This document shows, piece by piece, positions 48,267 to 59,737 of a DNA stretch of 64,000 bases. Every line of letters starts with the position of its first letter. Within the stretch, counting starts at the first letter, position 1. The stretch comes from Suillus spraguei (Eukaryota; Basidiomycota; Agaricomycetes; Boletales; Suillaceae). The notes under the pieces were generated by a model. The model was not told where the DNA came from and made no database searches. It worked only from the letters and a program-made list of their open reading frames with translations. The DNA lies in NCBI GenBank assembly GCA_016800925.1, contig JABCPU010000044.1:1-64000 (forward strand), read 5' to 3'. A program made the translations under genes and the position numbers.

Positions 48267-49840
48267 GGCTGACTAAACACTACTGCAGCTGACAAATAGT
48301 ACCAGGACTATAATAGCTTAGTGTTCCTCTATTCAGAAATCAATCCATGATGCAGAATCGAAAGTTTCTTGTTGCTCGTAAAAGTTTGCTTATTATTTCT
48401 AATTCATTTTTCATGGGAGTGTTTATGTATGTTTGGCTACAGAAACTACTTCATAAGATTCCCACAGATGTCAGGTGACCCCAGCAAAATAATTACATAG
48501 AGTTACCCTGCAGAAAAACTCATGAAACACATTATGATTCACTTGCATCACCTCTATGCATCTACAAAAAAGTGCAAATTTATGCTTCAAATATTACATA
48601 ATTGATATTCCTCCTAGGATAGCCACTAATAGTCACCTGATCTCAAAATTATGCATAGCTATTGATGTCCCACATGACTTTTTCTCACACCCTTGAGCAT
48701 ATTACAAATCAACTATGACAATATTCAATAAATAGGGTAGGTCAGCACCCCTACAAAATGTGGGAAAACAGTAGCATAGCCATTCATTTTGTCTATATAA
48801 TACCCACCTTTTTGTCAATATAAGAGAGATTTCTCCCCCCTCAGAAATATAACTGAGAGTGAAGTGTGACCAGCACTATCAGTACACTGTCAAGTACATT
48901 GTCAACAACAGTAAGATTGGAAGTCTCCTCTGTGAGATAGCACTACCTTGAGCTCACTGTGCTCAACAACTAGCAAGACCCTGAGCTCACTGTGTCTGAC
49001 AACCAGCAAGACAACAAATTTTTTTTCTTTAACAAATTCATTCTAGTTTCTTTCATCATCTTTCTCTCTGTTTTTCTTTCTCTGTTGTCTGTTTCCTTGC
49101 TTTTGTTTCTTTTGAATCTTTCTCTTTTCTTCTTTTTCTTTGATTACTGGTCTCTCTCTCTCTTTCAAAGTTTGCTGGTGCTAAGTGTCCTTGTGTTTCT
49201 GATATTTGTGTTGTCTCTTTAGTCCATCTAAGGCCAGAGTAGCTTAGTGGGAGAGACTCTAGAGGTTGAGAGCAACACTCTATCTTGCACATCTGAGTAG
49301 CGATACTGAGTTAAGGTCTTCACTGACTGATAGACTCTAGTTATTAAAAGGGGACTTGGTATTGAAATCCAAGGACATCCATTCCTGTTATCTGCTTAAT
49401 ACTCATATTGAGTTCCTTGGCAGCAGGTTCAATAGTAAGCTAGAAGATCTCTGAAGTAGTGACTAGTCTTGACCGGGGATTCTACCTGCTTGTCTGAGAA
49501 GGTGATTGTTGTAACTTCCCACAAATTACAGTAGCACAATTGTTGCAAAACACCTGCATTCCGTTGGAGGGAGTAATTTGGCCAGTTACTTCTGTTTCTA
49601 AGTTTGTTTGACTTCTGTGTTTTTCTTTGAAGTTTAGTTGTTTCGAGAATCTTTGTCATTGTCCAAGAGTTTGCTGATCTCACAGAAGTGACTCATCTCC
49701 TGACCATAGCCTGGGGAACATAAACAGCCACCCACGTACAACCACGTTATCAGTCATTGGTATTTGTCTGAATCACTGACCATGGAGATATTTGGTTTTA
49801 TAGGTCTTTATTTATAGATCATCTATCTAAGAAGACACTG
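48267..49840. other. Non-coding interval inside the 48-58 kb region
   Basis: About 1.5 kb of AT-rich sequence without a supported gene. It includes a pyrimidine-rich run at about 49,020-49,180 and an imperfect repeat of AGCTCACTGTG..ACAAC near 48,950-49,010. A tRNA A-box-like sequence, TAGCTTAGTGG, lies near 49,232, but no convincing B box follows. Confidence 0.4.
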
Positions 49841-49854
49841 GGAGACTTTTATTT

Positions 49855-50220
49855 TCGGGAGAGACGGGTGGGCCGAGGGAAACATGATTTCTGATGTTGA
49901 TGGATGGGCCAGGGGGATATCATCACCGACAGAGATGGGTGGGCCCATCTGGGTAGTATGTAGAGTAGGATATTATAGACAGCTGGGCTGAAGAGAGATG
50001 CAAGGCAAATATTATTGCATAGACGGGTGGGCCGAGGTAAGAGAATATTACATATACGGGTGGGCTGAGGTGAGAGAATATTACATATATGGGTGGGCCG
50101 AGGGTGCAGTAAAATATTTATTGCATAGACAGGTGGGTTGATATGGGGGAATTTTACATAGATGGGTGGGACGAGGTAAAATATATTACATATACAGGTG
50201 GGCCTAGATATGTATCATAA
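49855..50220. repeat. GATGGGTGGGCCGAGG interspersed array
   Basis: About nine copies of (A/T)GA(C/T)GGGTGGGCCGAGG spaced 30-60 bp, separated by AT-rich linkers often containing ATATTACATATA. Orientation is the same as at 48,140-48,250 and opposite to the array at 57,340-57,750. Confidence 0.85.
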
Positions 50221-50359
50221 AGACGTATAGCTGATGTAGCCACCAGAGAATCAAACACATAGGACACATGCACCCTATGAGTGCATATACCTACCATCGA
50301 CCACCAAAATCTAAACCCTGAAGCACGAAAACCTGAATTCACCATGTCTGACATTCATC

Positions 50360-51900
50360 AATAATTGAGGTGCCGGGTGCCGGGTGCCAAGTCCCAAAAC
50401 CTGGAACTCGAAACTGGAGATTCAAACTAGATATTTCCTGAATTCCGGATACCCAGACACCCGAAACACAACACACAAGGTGAAAGATTTAAAGTCCATG
50501 TGTCGAGTCATCTAGTGCCAAGTGCCGGGTGTGGGTGCAGAGTACCAAAACTAGAAACTAGAAACTCAAGATTCAAGACAAAACAGACATCTACCAAAAA
50601 TGTGTGGATCAAAGTTTTGTTGTTGCCTGACATGTGTCTGAGTCCCGAGGACTTAACCCCAAAATTGTGGACTACCGGATTTCGGGATTCGGGTTCAGCA
50701 CTCGAGATTTGAGATTTGAGATGAAAAAGATATCTACCAAAAATGTGTGGATCAAAGTCATTTTATTGCCTAACATTTTTTTTCAGTCTCAAGTGCAGAA
50801 GCCTGAGTACTGAACCGCAAACCCCTAAATAGTAGATGACCGGAGTTCGGCACTTAGAATGTGTGGATCAATAGGTGTCTATTGCCTCACATTGTTCTGA
50901 GTCCCGAGTCGTGAGTACTGGGTGCCGGGGTTCAGGGTTCAGCACTGACAATATGTTGATCAAGATCTTTCACATTATGAGTACCAAGTCCGAGTCCCAA
51001 GCGCCGGGTGCCGGAGTTCGAGTTCGGCACATAAAATATGTGGATCGAGATCTTTCACATTGTTTTGAGTCCTGAATCCCAATCCCCGAGTGCCGGGTGC
51101 CAGAGCTCAGGGTTCAGCACTCAACATGTGTAAATCAATATCTTTGTATTGCCTCACATTGTTCTCACTCCCAGGTGCCGGGGTTCGGGGTTCGGTGGTT
51201 AAATATGTGGATCGATATCTTTCACATTGTTATGAGTCCCAAGTCCTGAGTGCTGGCTGCTGGGGTTCAGGGATCAATAACTTTCACATTATTCTGAGTG
51301 CTGAGTGCCGAGTTCTGGGTGCTGGGTGCTGGAGTTCGGGGTTTGGCACTCAACATGTGTAGATCAATATCTTTGTATTGCCTCACATTGGTGTAACTCC
51401 CGGGTGCCGGAGTTCAGGGTTCGGCACTCAACATGTGTACATCAATATCTTTGTATTGCCTCACATTGTTCTCACTCCTGGGTGCTGGGGTTCGGGGTTC
51501 AGTGGTTAAATATGTGGACCAATATCTTTCACATTGTTATGAGTCCTGAGTCCTGAGTGCCAGCTGCCGGGGTTCGGGGATCGGCACTCAAAATGTGTGG
51601 ATCAATAACTTTCACATTATTCTGAGTGCTGAGTGCCGAGTTCTGGGTGCCGGGTGCCAGAGTTTGGGGTTCGGCACTCCACACGTGTGAATCAATATCT
51701 CTGTATTGCCTCACATTGTTCTAAGGCCCGGGTACTGAGTCCCGGGTGCCAGGGGTTGGGGTTCAGCACTGAAAATATGTAGATTGATATTTGTCACATG
51801 GTGATGAGTCCCAAGTCCTGGGTGCCAGGGTTCGGGGTTCAGCACTTAAGATATATGGATTGATATGTTTCACAATGTTACCTGGTACCTGGCACAAGGT
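50360..51900. repeat. Degenerate tandem array with GTGCCGGGTGCCGG core
   Basis: About ten units of 100-170 bp. Each carries GAGTCC(C/T)GAGTGCCGGGTGCCGG, GTTCGGGGTTCGGCACT, AATATGTGGATCAATATCTTT and, in some units, GTATTGCCTCACATTGTTCTGAG. Units differ by deletion and substitution. Small plus-strand ORFs here are repeat-derived. I see no gene. Confidence 0.85.
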
Positions 51901-52076
51901 GACTCGACAGATAGGTTTCAAATTCTTTACATTGTGTGTTGTGTTTCAGGTGGCCGGATATCCGGAATTTGTGAAATATCCATTGGGAATCTCCATTGTC
52001 CAGTTCTGGATTTCCAGACTTGGCATCCAGCACTGACATTCATTCAAACAATTTATATACATCTATCAACATGCAA

Positions 52077-54191
52077 TTATGTAGCCATTTCAACCTCATC
52101 AGCAGAGGGTTCAACCTTCACCTCAACATCCATATCATCAGAATTATTGTCTGGGACAAGGTTGCCCGGATCATCTGGGTCCACAATTTTGCCAGACGTT
52201 TGTGGACCCTCAGGCTGAATCTGGCTGAGCTCAAATATGAGACCCTCAATGACAGATGCAGGCCGGACTTTCGGAGATGGAGGCTCCATCCCTGCCATAT
52301 CCAAGTCAATGAGGGGAGCAAGTGCAGATGGGAGGGGTGAGATGGACAGGGGGACAGATTGATCAAGCAAAAAGGTTGCATTGACAGGAGAGTCGGGAAG
52401 TGGAAATGAAGGGTGCTGGTCCATGACTTTGCATCGAAGGCCCTCATGGAGGTGTTGCAGGGTATCAATCTTACCATCCTGCTCCACCACACAAGCCTCA
52501 AGAAGAGCAATTTGAGCAGCACCATCCCGAATCGCAATTGCCATGGAATGGAGATCTGGCATGGGCACATCGAGTGCTGGACGAGGAACTGCGGCACTCG
52601 AAGACGGAATCACTAAGTGAAAGATAAGGTCAGATGGTCACAGAAAATTGGGGTGACTCACTAGCTGGTGCAGGTGCAGGTGTCTTGGCGGAAGTGATTG
52701 TCTTGCTGCGCCCACAGGACTGTGCCTTGGGTGTGGTCACAGCAGGGACAGCCGGAGTGCCGGAGGGGCCATGAGATTGACTTCAAGTTTGGGCTTTGGA
52801 CTGCAAGGCAGCCGGCGCATTGGAGGGAGCTCTGGAAGGTGTCCTGGAGCACATCTGCCAGGTGGTAGACTTCCCTCGAATGTGTTTGGGCGGGGATCCC
52901 ATTGATGCTGGGACACATTTGATCTTCTTGGTGGCACAGCGGACACACGACAAACATGGGGCACGGGTCCTCCTGTCCAACCGAGTGGTGCAGGGCCAAT
53001 TCTCCTGGGTGCAATAATGGCAGGGGTTGTTCTGTGGGTTCCATTAGAGTACTCACTGTGCCAGGAATGAGAATATCACCTGTATCCATGACTGCAGGTT
53101 CCTCAGCCGGAGTGCTGGACATTGCCTGGGGGGTCTCGACGACCTCCAGACAACTGCCAGAGGTGGCCTGAAAATGGGTAAGCACAGGCAGGAGGTCCGG
53201 ACAAAGAATGATGACTCACCATCACCTTGGGTGGACTGCCAGCAATGAGCTGATGAAATATAAGCATGTCTGTAAGTGCCGGACGACTAAATATTACTTA
53301 CTGAAGCAGGACCAAATAATTGCTTCTTCAGGGAATGGGGTGAATGAGGGGAATGGAGTGTCCCTACCACCATTGTGGAGGGCCAGGGCAGGTTGAGCAC
53401 TGGCACTCCATTCGAAAATAGGCTACAACAAATTGAGAGAATGAAAACAATAAGCTGGACAACATACCTGAACAATTGAGTCTTCCTCATCTTCCGACTC
53501 CACGAACACCTTAGGCTTCACATTGCAAGTTGCCTTGACCCGCTTGTGACCCTTCTTCGCCGACTTCAGAGGTGAGGAAGAGTGTCCAGACATCATGGGG
53601 GACTTCCTCTTCCTGCTCCCTTCCACTTCTGGCTCTAGGTCAGCAACAACCGCCTTACCTTTTCCCTTGTCCTGGAGCTCGGCGGTGACATGGGTGGAAG
53701 AACTGGCAACATTGCCGGCAACAGCGGGTGGGGAGGGAAGGTCCACAGTGATTTGGCCAATGGAAGGGTTAGGCATGACAGGGAGATCACCTGAATGGTC
53801 ACCCAATGCCTCCCAGGCGCGAATCTTGCTGCGCCAGGAGTGTTTCAACACCCGGGGGTTGTCATGGCCAATGCTGTGCCAGTTGGGCCACACCCGGGGA
53901 GTCATGGACCTGACTCTCATCAACTCCTTGGAGCAGGATGCAATGATGCTGGGCATGTAAGGCCCTTTCTCATGCTCCTGGACGATCTCAGCCTACCCAG
54001 ATCTTAGAAAAACCAAAAGTAAAATTAACATATGAATGGTACTTACCACAAGATTAGTGACTTGTGCTGTCAGAGCAAGGTGGGCTTGGGCCAGTGCCGG
54101 CAGGCATGAGCCAAGCCCCGGCGATGATGCCCACAATCTGAGCAGTGGTTGCCTTGAGACCGGCCAAAGAGGTTTCAACTGAAGTAGACAT
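52077..54191 (-). CDS. Transposon-associated cysteine-knuckle protein with introns
   Basis: Minus-strand gene reading from MSTSVETSLAGLKATTAQIVG (54,191) through SKELMRVRSMTPRVWPNWHS, an acidic/Ser-rich stretch (HVTAELQDKGKGKAVVADLEPE), a basic KKGHKRVKAT patch with VESEDEEDS (about 53,956-53,470), then a region with CLSCVRCATKKIKC (near 52,940) and a C-terminal segment DLHSMAIAIRDGAAQI, a predicted helix (52,613-52,077). The pieces lie in different frames joined by short introns I did not all resolve. The Cys pattern and KGKGK/acidic layout resemble the genes at 58,490-59,737 and 33,365-34,354. Function unknown; one member of a family hitch-hiking in transposons is my reading. Confidence 0.5.
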
Positions 54192-54405
54192 TTGGATTGA
54201 CTTGAAAGAAAAGCTTGAGATAAGTTTGAAATCTGTGATCACTTGGATGAAGTTTCAAAAGAAACCAGACAATTGAAGGACGATCTTGATAAGCATTGAT
54301 TGTTTGTCTTTGTTTGGTCATGGTTCAACTTTTGGCTGTTGCCAGCCATGTGTTGAACTTCGAAGTTATCAGTTATCAATCAGTTTGATCAGTTGATCAG
54401 ACATC

Positions 54406-55385
54406 ATGAGATCTCAACCAGCAGTCAGATTTTATGAACCTCCGGTCACTGAATACAACTCAATGGATGTGGATTACTCAACCAAGTCCTGGATTTCATT
54501 AGGTATGTTGTGTTTTCAGTATAGCTTTCAATTGACCGGAGATGGACCAGATGCACTGGATAATGTATACCTTGGGCCGGATGATGAGAGTGAGTCCCGG
54601 ATTTCATCAGGTATGTGTTGCTGTCAGTAAATCTTCTAATTGACCGGACATTTATTAGATGCATGTGATGATGTATACCTTGGGCCGGATGATGAGATCG
54701 ACTATGATTCTGGGTCATCAGGTGGTCCGGATGTCTTGGATGCAATTCCTGGTAGGTTTCTCAATTCACATGTAGATAATCCAACTTTGGATGTTCATTC
54801 AATCCATCCAGATCACTTATACCCAGCTCAGCCTGAGAAACTGCCTTTGTTCAACAATCCAGACTTGTACCTAGAGCCTGATGATGATCTTATTGATTGT
54901 GATGAAGCACCGGAATGTTCTGATGTTGAGATTGATGCTCTGGCTATCCCAGGAATAGCAATTCCAGGTGAGTTCATTCATACCATCTCATTTTTATTGT
55001 TGATGTGATCTTCCAAGTGAATGCAACACCTCCTTAACGTCACTCCCCCATACCGGAACTCAGCAATGAAGAACTGCGTGCCATGCTTAGGGAGTTCATG
55101 CCCCTAGGGTCATATGATCAAACAGAATGTGAGTATTTAATTGTTCATCATTTATCTTTCTGCTAATTTTCTTTAAGTTGAATCAATTCTGGATCGCCTG
55201 GGCCATTACCAACAGTGTCATGGCAATCTTCCGGAGCCTACCATACATCAACTCCTCGAGGCCGACCGACCATTCCGAGTGGCTTGGGCTGACACATCTG
55301 ACAAACTCAGAAGAGCTGATATAGACCTCTGGAGGTTGCAAAGGGCCAAACAGATGAGCTCTGAATTGCTGCTTGTATTAGATAC
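54406..55385 (+). pseudogene. Unrecognised multi-exon gene with tandem YLGPDDE exons, truncated by an LTR
   Basis: Starts MRSQPAVRFYEPPVTEYNSMDVDYS (54,406). Similar exons encoding DALDNVYLGPDDES, DACDDVYLGPDDEI and DLYLEPDDDLID are separated by short introns whose sequence (GTATGTKTTGYTKTCAGTA) is repeated together with the exon. Downstream coding fragments include ELRAMLREFMPLGSYDQTE and, after an intron (about 55,128-55,179), FESILDRLGHYQQCHG and LWRLQRAKQMSSELL. It ends where an LTR begins at 55,386. I recognise no family. The acidic short exons look like a repeat-expanded low-complexity domain. Confidence 0.5.
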
Positions 55386-55996
55386 TGTTAAGACCGTACT
55401 CAAAGGGAGAGAGATCCGAAGGGCTATGGCCTCAGTTCATGCACTGTGCCCCTTTCCCAAGTAATGCCCCTAATTTCAGGGAGAAGGTATATGTCCGAAG
55501 ATCCGGAAGGAGTTGCGTGACGGATCCGGATGTCCGAAGGTATCTGTTAAGACCATACTCAAAGGTAGAGAGATCCGAAGGGCATTGGCCTCAGTTCGTG
55601 CACTGTGCCCCTTTCCCGAGTAATGCCCCTTATTTCAGGGAGAAGTTATATGTAAGTATCTAAGACAGATCATCAACAAGTCCGTGACCGAGGGCTATGT
55701 ACGAAGTGTAACAGAAGTCTATTAGTTAATGCACAGTGGATCAGTAAGCATGAATTGGAAATGAACACAGGTAACGGATCAGTGACACAGGACGGAAATA
55801 TACACAGCCGGAATACCAGAAACAGGAGGAATGACGAAAGGAGATAGATGCAGATATACACAAGGGAGTTAAGGTGCGAGAAGTGAGCACATTCAGATGG
55901 GTGGTCCGGACAGGATCTGTGGACCGGATGGAAATGAAATCAATCGGATCTGATTGGATATGGTCGGATCTGGGATTAGAAGTATGGTATATGACA
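55386..55996. repeat. Chimeric/partial LTR pair of the chromovirus family
   Basis: A 159-bp LTR start (TGTTAAGACCGTACTC) at 55,386 runs into a second TGTTAAGACC start at 55,545. The latter continues to GGTATATGACA at 55,996 but lacks about 200-300 bp after GTTATATGT. No matching target duplication surrounds the pair. It looks like one LTR inserted into, or recombined with, another, followed by deletion. Confidence 0.85.
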
Positions 55997-56049
55997 TGGA
56001 CCCAGCAAATCGGTGGCCGCCCTGATTTCCTTCTGTAGGTACCATTTGA

Positions 56050-56580
56050 TATTCAATATTCATTGAGTAACAATCTACACATTACGCACCTGGGTGGTCT
56101 CGGTCAGGGCGTCCGGGAGGTACCATGCGATGATGGTACCGGAAGCATCAATAATTGTGGCAGGTTTGTCCACCAACTTTGTGCCCTCATGGCCAGGAGG
56201 ACATCTCTCAAGCAACTTCTCCTCTTTCTCCTCATTATGCCCAGTGTTCTTTGGGGATATCAATTTGCTATATCTTGCAATGTCAATCTGCATCTTAACT
56301 GTCATGAAGGAACAAACACATTTTCAACATCTGCAGGAAGACCCACTGGGATTTTTATATGCCTTTATGAGTACATCAGCCAAGCGATCGCACGCCATCA
56401 CCAGATCAGTGTCCAGGTTCGGAGAAGGTATAACTGGTTCTCCTCCAGTCTTCTCTGCATTGAATTTTTGTTCGGTATATGCCCCTGCTTCATGAGTGAC
56501 AGCCAGGGCCCAAGTGCGCCATATTTTTATGTCACAAGTGGACATGGAAGAAGTGTTCATGTTGGAAGTTGATATTGGGA
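56050..56580 (-). pseudogene. Fragment resembling fungal TET/JBP-like dioxygenase proteins of transposons
   Basis: Minus-strand frames 56,324-56,560 (INKYKNPSG-like end, WALAVTHEAGAYTEQKF) and 56,075-56,305 (MTVKMQIDIARYSKLI, CPPGHEGTKLVDKPATIIDASG, TIIAWYLPDAL) flank a short intron-sized gap. The IIDASGTIIAWYLPDAL stretch resembles the start of the 2-oxoglutarate oxygenase region in proteins that travel with KDZ-type fungal transposons. The iron-binding residues are not present in the fragment, which is cut short by the LTR at 55,996. Family assignment is from memory of the motif and uncertain. Confidence 0.4.
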
Positions 56581-56749
56581 AATCAGATGCTGAATGCTGG
56601 ATGTCCAGACTTTGGTGTTAAAGGGGGTGGAGATAGCGAGGATCAGATAAGGGAACCTTGGATGATGTTGGCTTTCAAAGCTGTATTATCATCCATTGCT
56701 CAATGAAATACCAGATGATTGGAAGTGTGCTGGATATCAGATATTCATT

Positions 56750-57280
56750 TGTCGAGACCCAGGTTTGGAACTTGGCATCTCATAGGGCAACCACTTTTTG
56801 CACCCTGGTGTCCACATTCTACAAGACAACATAAGCACCATAAAAGGCCATGTCAAGCAGAGACCCGGGTCTCAGAACTCGGAACTTGGTATGCTTCATC
56901 TGATTTTTGGGGGTCATAACTGGGTGTCTTGTAGGGCAACACAAGCCTCGCACCCCGCTTTCCACATTCTACAAGACAACCTAAGTGCCATAAAGGCCAT
57001 TTCAAGAGATCACTTGCTGCTCCCGGAACTTGGTATGCTTCACTCGAATTTCAGGGGTCGGAACTGGGTGTCTCATATTGACTGAATTATGTGTCGAGAC
57101 CCGGGTCTCGGAACTCGGAACTTGGTATGCTTCATCTGATTTTCAGAGGTCGAAGCTGGGTATCTTGTAGGGCAACACAAGCCTTGCACCCTGGTTTCCA
57201 CATTCTACAAGACAACCTAAGCGCCATAAAAGGCCATGTCAAGACAGCACCTACTGCTCCAGGAACTCAGTAACTGTGAT
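56750..57280. repeat. Degenerate tandem repeat with GGGTCTCGGAACTCGG core
   Basis: Three to four units of about 110-230 bp. Each contains GACCCGGGTCTCGGAACTCGG, AACTTGGTATGCTTCATCTGA, TTGTAGGGCAACACAAGCC, CCACATTCTACAAGACAACC and GCCATAAAAGGCCATGTCAAG in order. Reading frames here are repeat-derived. Confidence 0.85.
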
Positions 57281-57339
57281 TTATTACCTCCTCTGATTCG
57301 GATGATATGCAACTCCCTCAGCTCCATCATGTCTACAAT

Positions 57340-57830
57340 TATCATACACATGGGCCCACCCATCTATATTTTATACCACCCTCAGCCCACCCATCTAATA
57401 TAATATACTGTACAACACCCTCAGCCCACCCATCTAATAAATATTTATATAACACTCTCGGCCCACCCATCTAATACCCGTCTAATTTAATATGTGTCTG
57501 GGCCCACCCGTGTATGTGATAACAAGTACCCTTCACATACCTGTCTATTTGATACACATCTACCTTGATACACCCATCTACATAATATCCAACTACCTCA
57601 GCCCATCTGTCTACCGGATATTCATGTACATCGGCCCACTCATCTACTCTACATATTCCTTGCATGGGCCCACCTGCCGTCATCAGGAATAATATTCCTC
57701 CCGGCCCATCTGTCATCAACGAGGATATTTCTACCATGGGCCCATGGTCCACTGGCCCGTATCATATGGGATATTATGCATGTCTGTTCACTCGTATAAT
57801 ACGGAGATAGTTCACTGTAATATGTGATTC
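57340..57830. repeat. GGCCCACCCATCTA array and right inverted block
   Basis: About ten copies of (CTCA)GCCCACCCATCTA, the reverse complement of the motif at 49,855-50,220, spaced 30-60 bp. The outermost ~165 bp (57,665-57,830) is an inverted homologue of 48,085-48,250. Confidence 0.85.
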
Positions 57831-58480
57831 GCTAATACCATCCTCATTACTTGATCATAAAAACAAAGAAAAGAATACCGCACACGTACAATAGTCTCTG
57901 TTTTACCCCAGGTTTCGTCCAGCGATCAATTTCACACTTTCAAATGCATGCCCACATGGCATCACTTACATATGTCTAGCACTAACGAGTGCACAGACTT
58001 TTATTACAGTACGAAGGACTATATCAATTGGACAAGGAATACTGTGCACCACTGAAGTACTATACACCTTTTTCTTCGAACACGTAGGCAGCACACTGCG
58101 CCCATTGATTGATAAGACAGGAGATATCATGCCAAAGCTTACTGCGGCAGCAATACCGCAGGCATAGACAAAGATAGTGCAACAAAGAAGACAAGACAAG
58201 TGGAACCTCGCACAGACTTGCAGTATCAGTTCAAGTTTTGGTTACCGCGAGCGTGCACTTACTATACATTACCGTTTACCTTAGGCGTCAAATGGACTAT
58301 GACTGGCGCTAGGACTTGGACATGGAGGCATTGGACTTATTGGACCTCCCAAGGACTTAGGCGTTCACACTGTGTTTTTCCTGGAGCCGCCATGACCCCT
58401 ATCATTGTGGCAATTATACTATGTTACAGAAGTCTATGGTACAGGAGCTAAGGTACAAGTACAAGAGGAAAAAGAAAAGA
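57831..58480. other. Interval without a supported gene
   Basis: About 650 bp. A 77-codon minus frame (57,966-58,199) is hydrophobic but resembles nothing I know. A GACTTGGACATGGAGGCATTGG-like plus-strand stretch lies near 58,310. Possibly transposon internal sequence. Confidence 0.35.
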
Positions 58481-58491
58481 GACAGAAGTAT

Positions 58492-59737
58492 CTACAGGTG
58501 GCACCTCTTTTGGCGGCGGTTCATGCAGCTGCGGAGAAAGTTCATGTTTCCTGCCAACTCCCTCATCATTCCCTCCATTTGCATGAAGCGCGCTTGGGCG
58601 TCCTCAAGCTGGGCCACCATCAAGAAGTCTAGGTTTTCACCTTGCAGGTCCTGCAGATGCTGCGCTACATCCACAGCTTCCTCCTCAGATTCTTCTTCCA
58701 CCGCTGCCAAAGACTGCGCCTTACCAGCAATTTTTGCTGGGCAGGGGGGAGACGCAACTACCGCTGGCTCACCGTCAGTCACCTCAATGACTTCATCTGG
58801 CTTTTTCGATTTTGCTGCAGCGGCACTTTTGGATGTGCCAGCGGCAGTAACCACTGGCGGTGTCTTTGCCGCGGGACGCATCCTCTTGCAACAAACTAAA
58901 GACAAAACAAGTTAGCAAAAGTTAAGTCAGGAAAAGAAAGCAGAAAGACTTACTGGTGTTGTGCGAACACCTATGTTTGAACTTGCGGCAATGGTCACAG
59001 ACCTTCCCCTCCTCACTGGTACAAATGTGGTCCCCCTTGGCACAAGTGTCACACTTGATGGGATGCCGCGGGTTCCCAGCGTGCATGTGGGCGGTCTTAG
59101 GCTAAAACGAAATCAGTAAAAGCTAAGTCAAAAAGAAGAAGACAAACTCACAGGCGGCTGTGCTATCGGCACCTCCATAGACTTGTTGGAGGAAGGCCGC
59201 GCTACCTTCTTGGGTGCAGGCGCTTCCTCCTCCTCCTCCTCTTCCTCTTCAGGCTCTTCCTCCAAAGCCCACTTCTTCCCCTTCCCCTTGTCAGCTACCG
59301 CAGGCTCAACTGGAGCCGCGGCAGCCTTCTTCTTCTCCTCTGCGGCCTTTTCAGCCACAGCGATCTCCAGACGGTAGGCATTGACCATTGGCATGATGGT
59401 GGTTGCCTCCATGACCTCCTCAGGTGTCAAACCCAAGTTAAGGCCGTGTACTGTGCCTTCGCGGCGGCACTCTTCTACATCACACTAAAGGGAAAAAGTT
59501 AAGTTAGTACCGCTACCGCTAAAAGAAGAAAGGGAAAAGACATACAAAGAATTACTCCCATGCTTTCACCCACTTCTCCTTCTCCTCTAGCAAGTCCTCC
59601 TTGTCATCCGGCGCGGTTAGGATAAGCCCATCCAGTTTGTCCTGGAGGGCGGCGAGTTTCTTCTGCGCAGCAGATGGCGCGGCAGCGGCAGGAGCAGCAA
59701 GAGCAGAGACATCAAAAGTAAAGGTCGACGAAGACAT
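58492..59737 (-). CDS. Transposon-type paired C-x2-C-x6-C knuckle protein, third family member
   Basis: Starts MSSSTFTFDVSALAAPAAAAP (59,737), with AQKKLAALQDKLDGLILTAPDDK and EEKEKWVKAWE. After an intron it continues CDVEECRREG, GLTPEEVMEATTIMPMVNAYR, a Lys/Ala coiled coil, a Glu-rich run and KKVARPSSNKS. A small exon carries the two knuckles CDTCAKGDHIC and CDHCRKFKHRC (about 59,065-58,960). The last exon (58,905-58,492) holds Ala/Ser-rich sequence and a helical C-terminus AQLEDAQARFMQMEGMMREL. The first splice junction does not close cleanly as I read it, so one base change or a different boundary is possible. It has the layout of the chromovirus antisense ORF. Function unknown. Confidence 0.6.

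Noticed and set aside
49230..49300. tRNA or tRNA-derived SINE head (A-box-like TAGCTTAGTGG)
   Set aside because: The B box is poor, no cloverleaf folds by eye, and no poly-A or repeat partner is seen.
49855..51900. CRISPR-like array
   Set aside because: Repeats are degenerate with variable spacing and the genome is fungal. They are satellite or transposon repeats.
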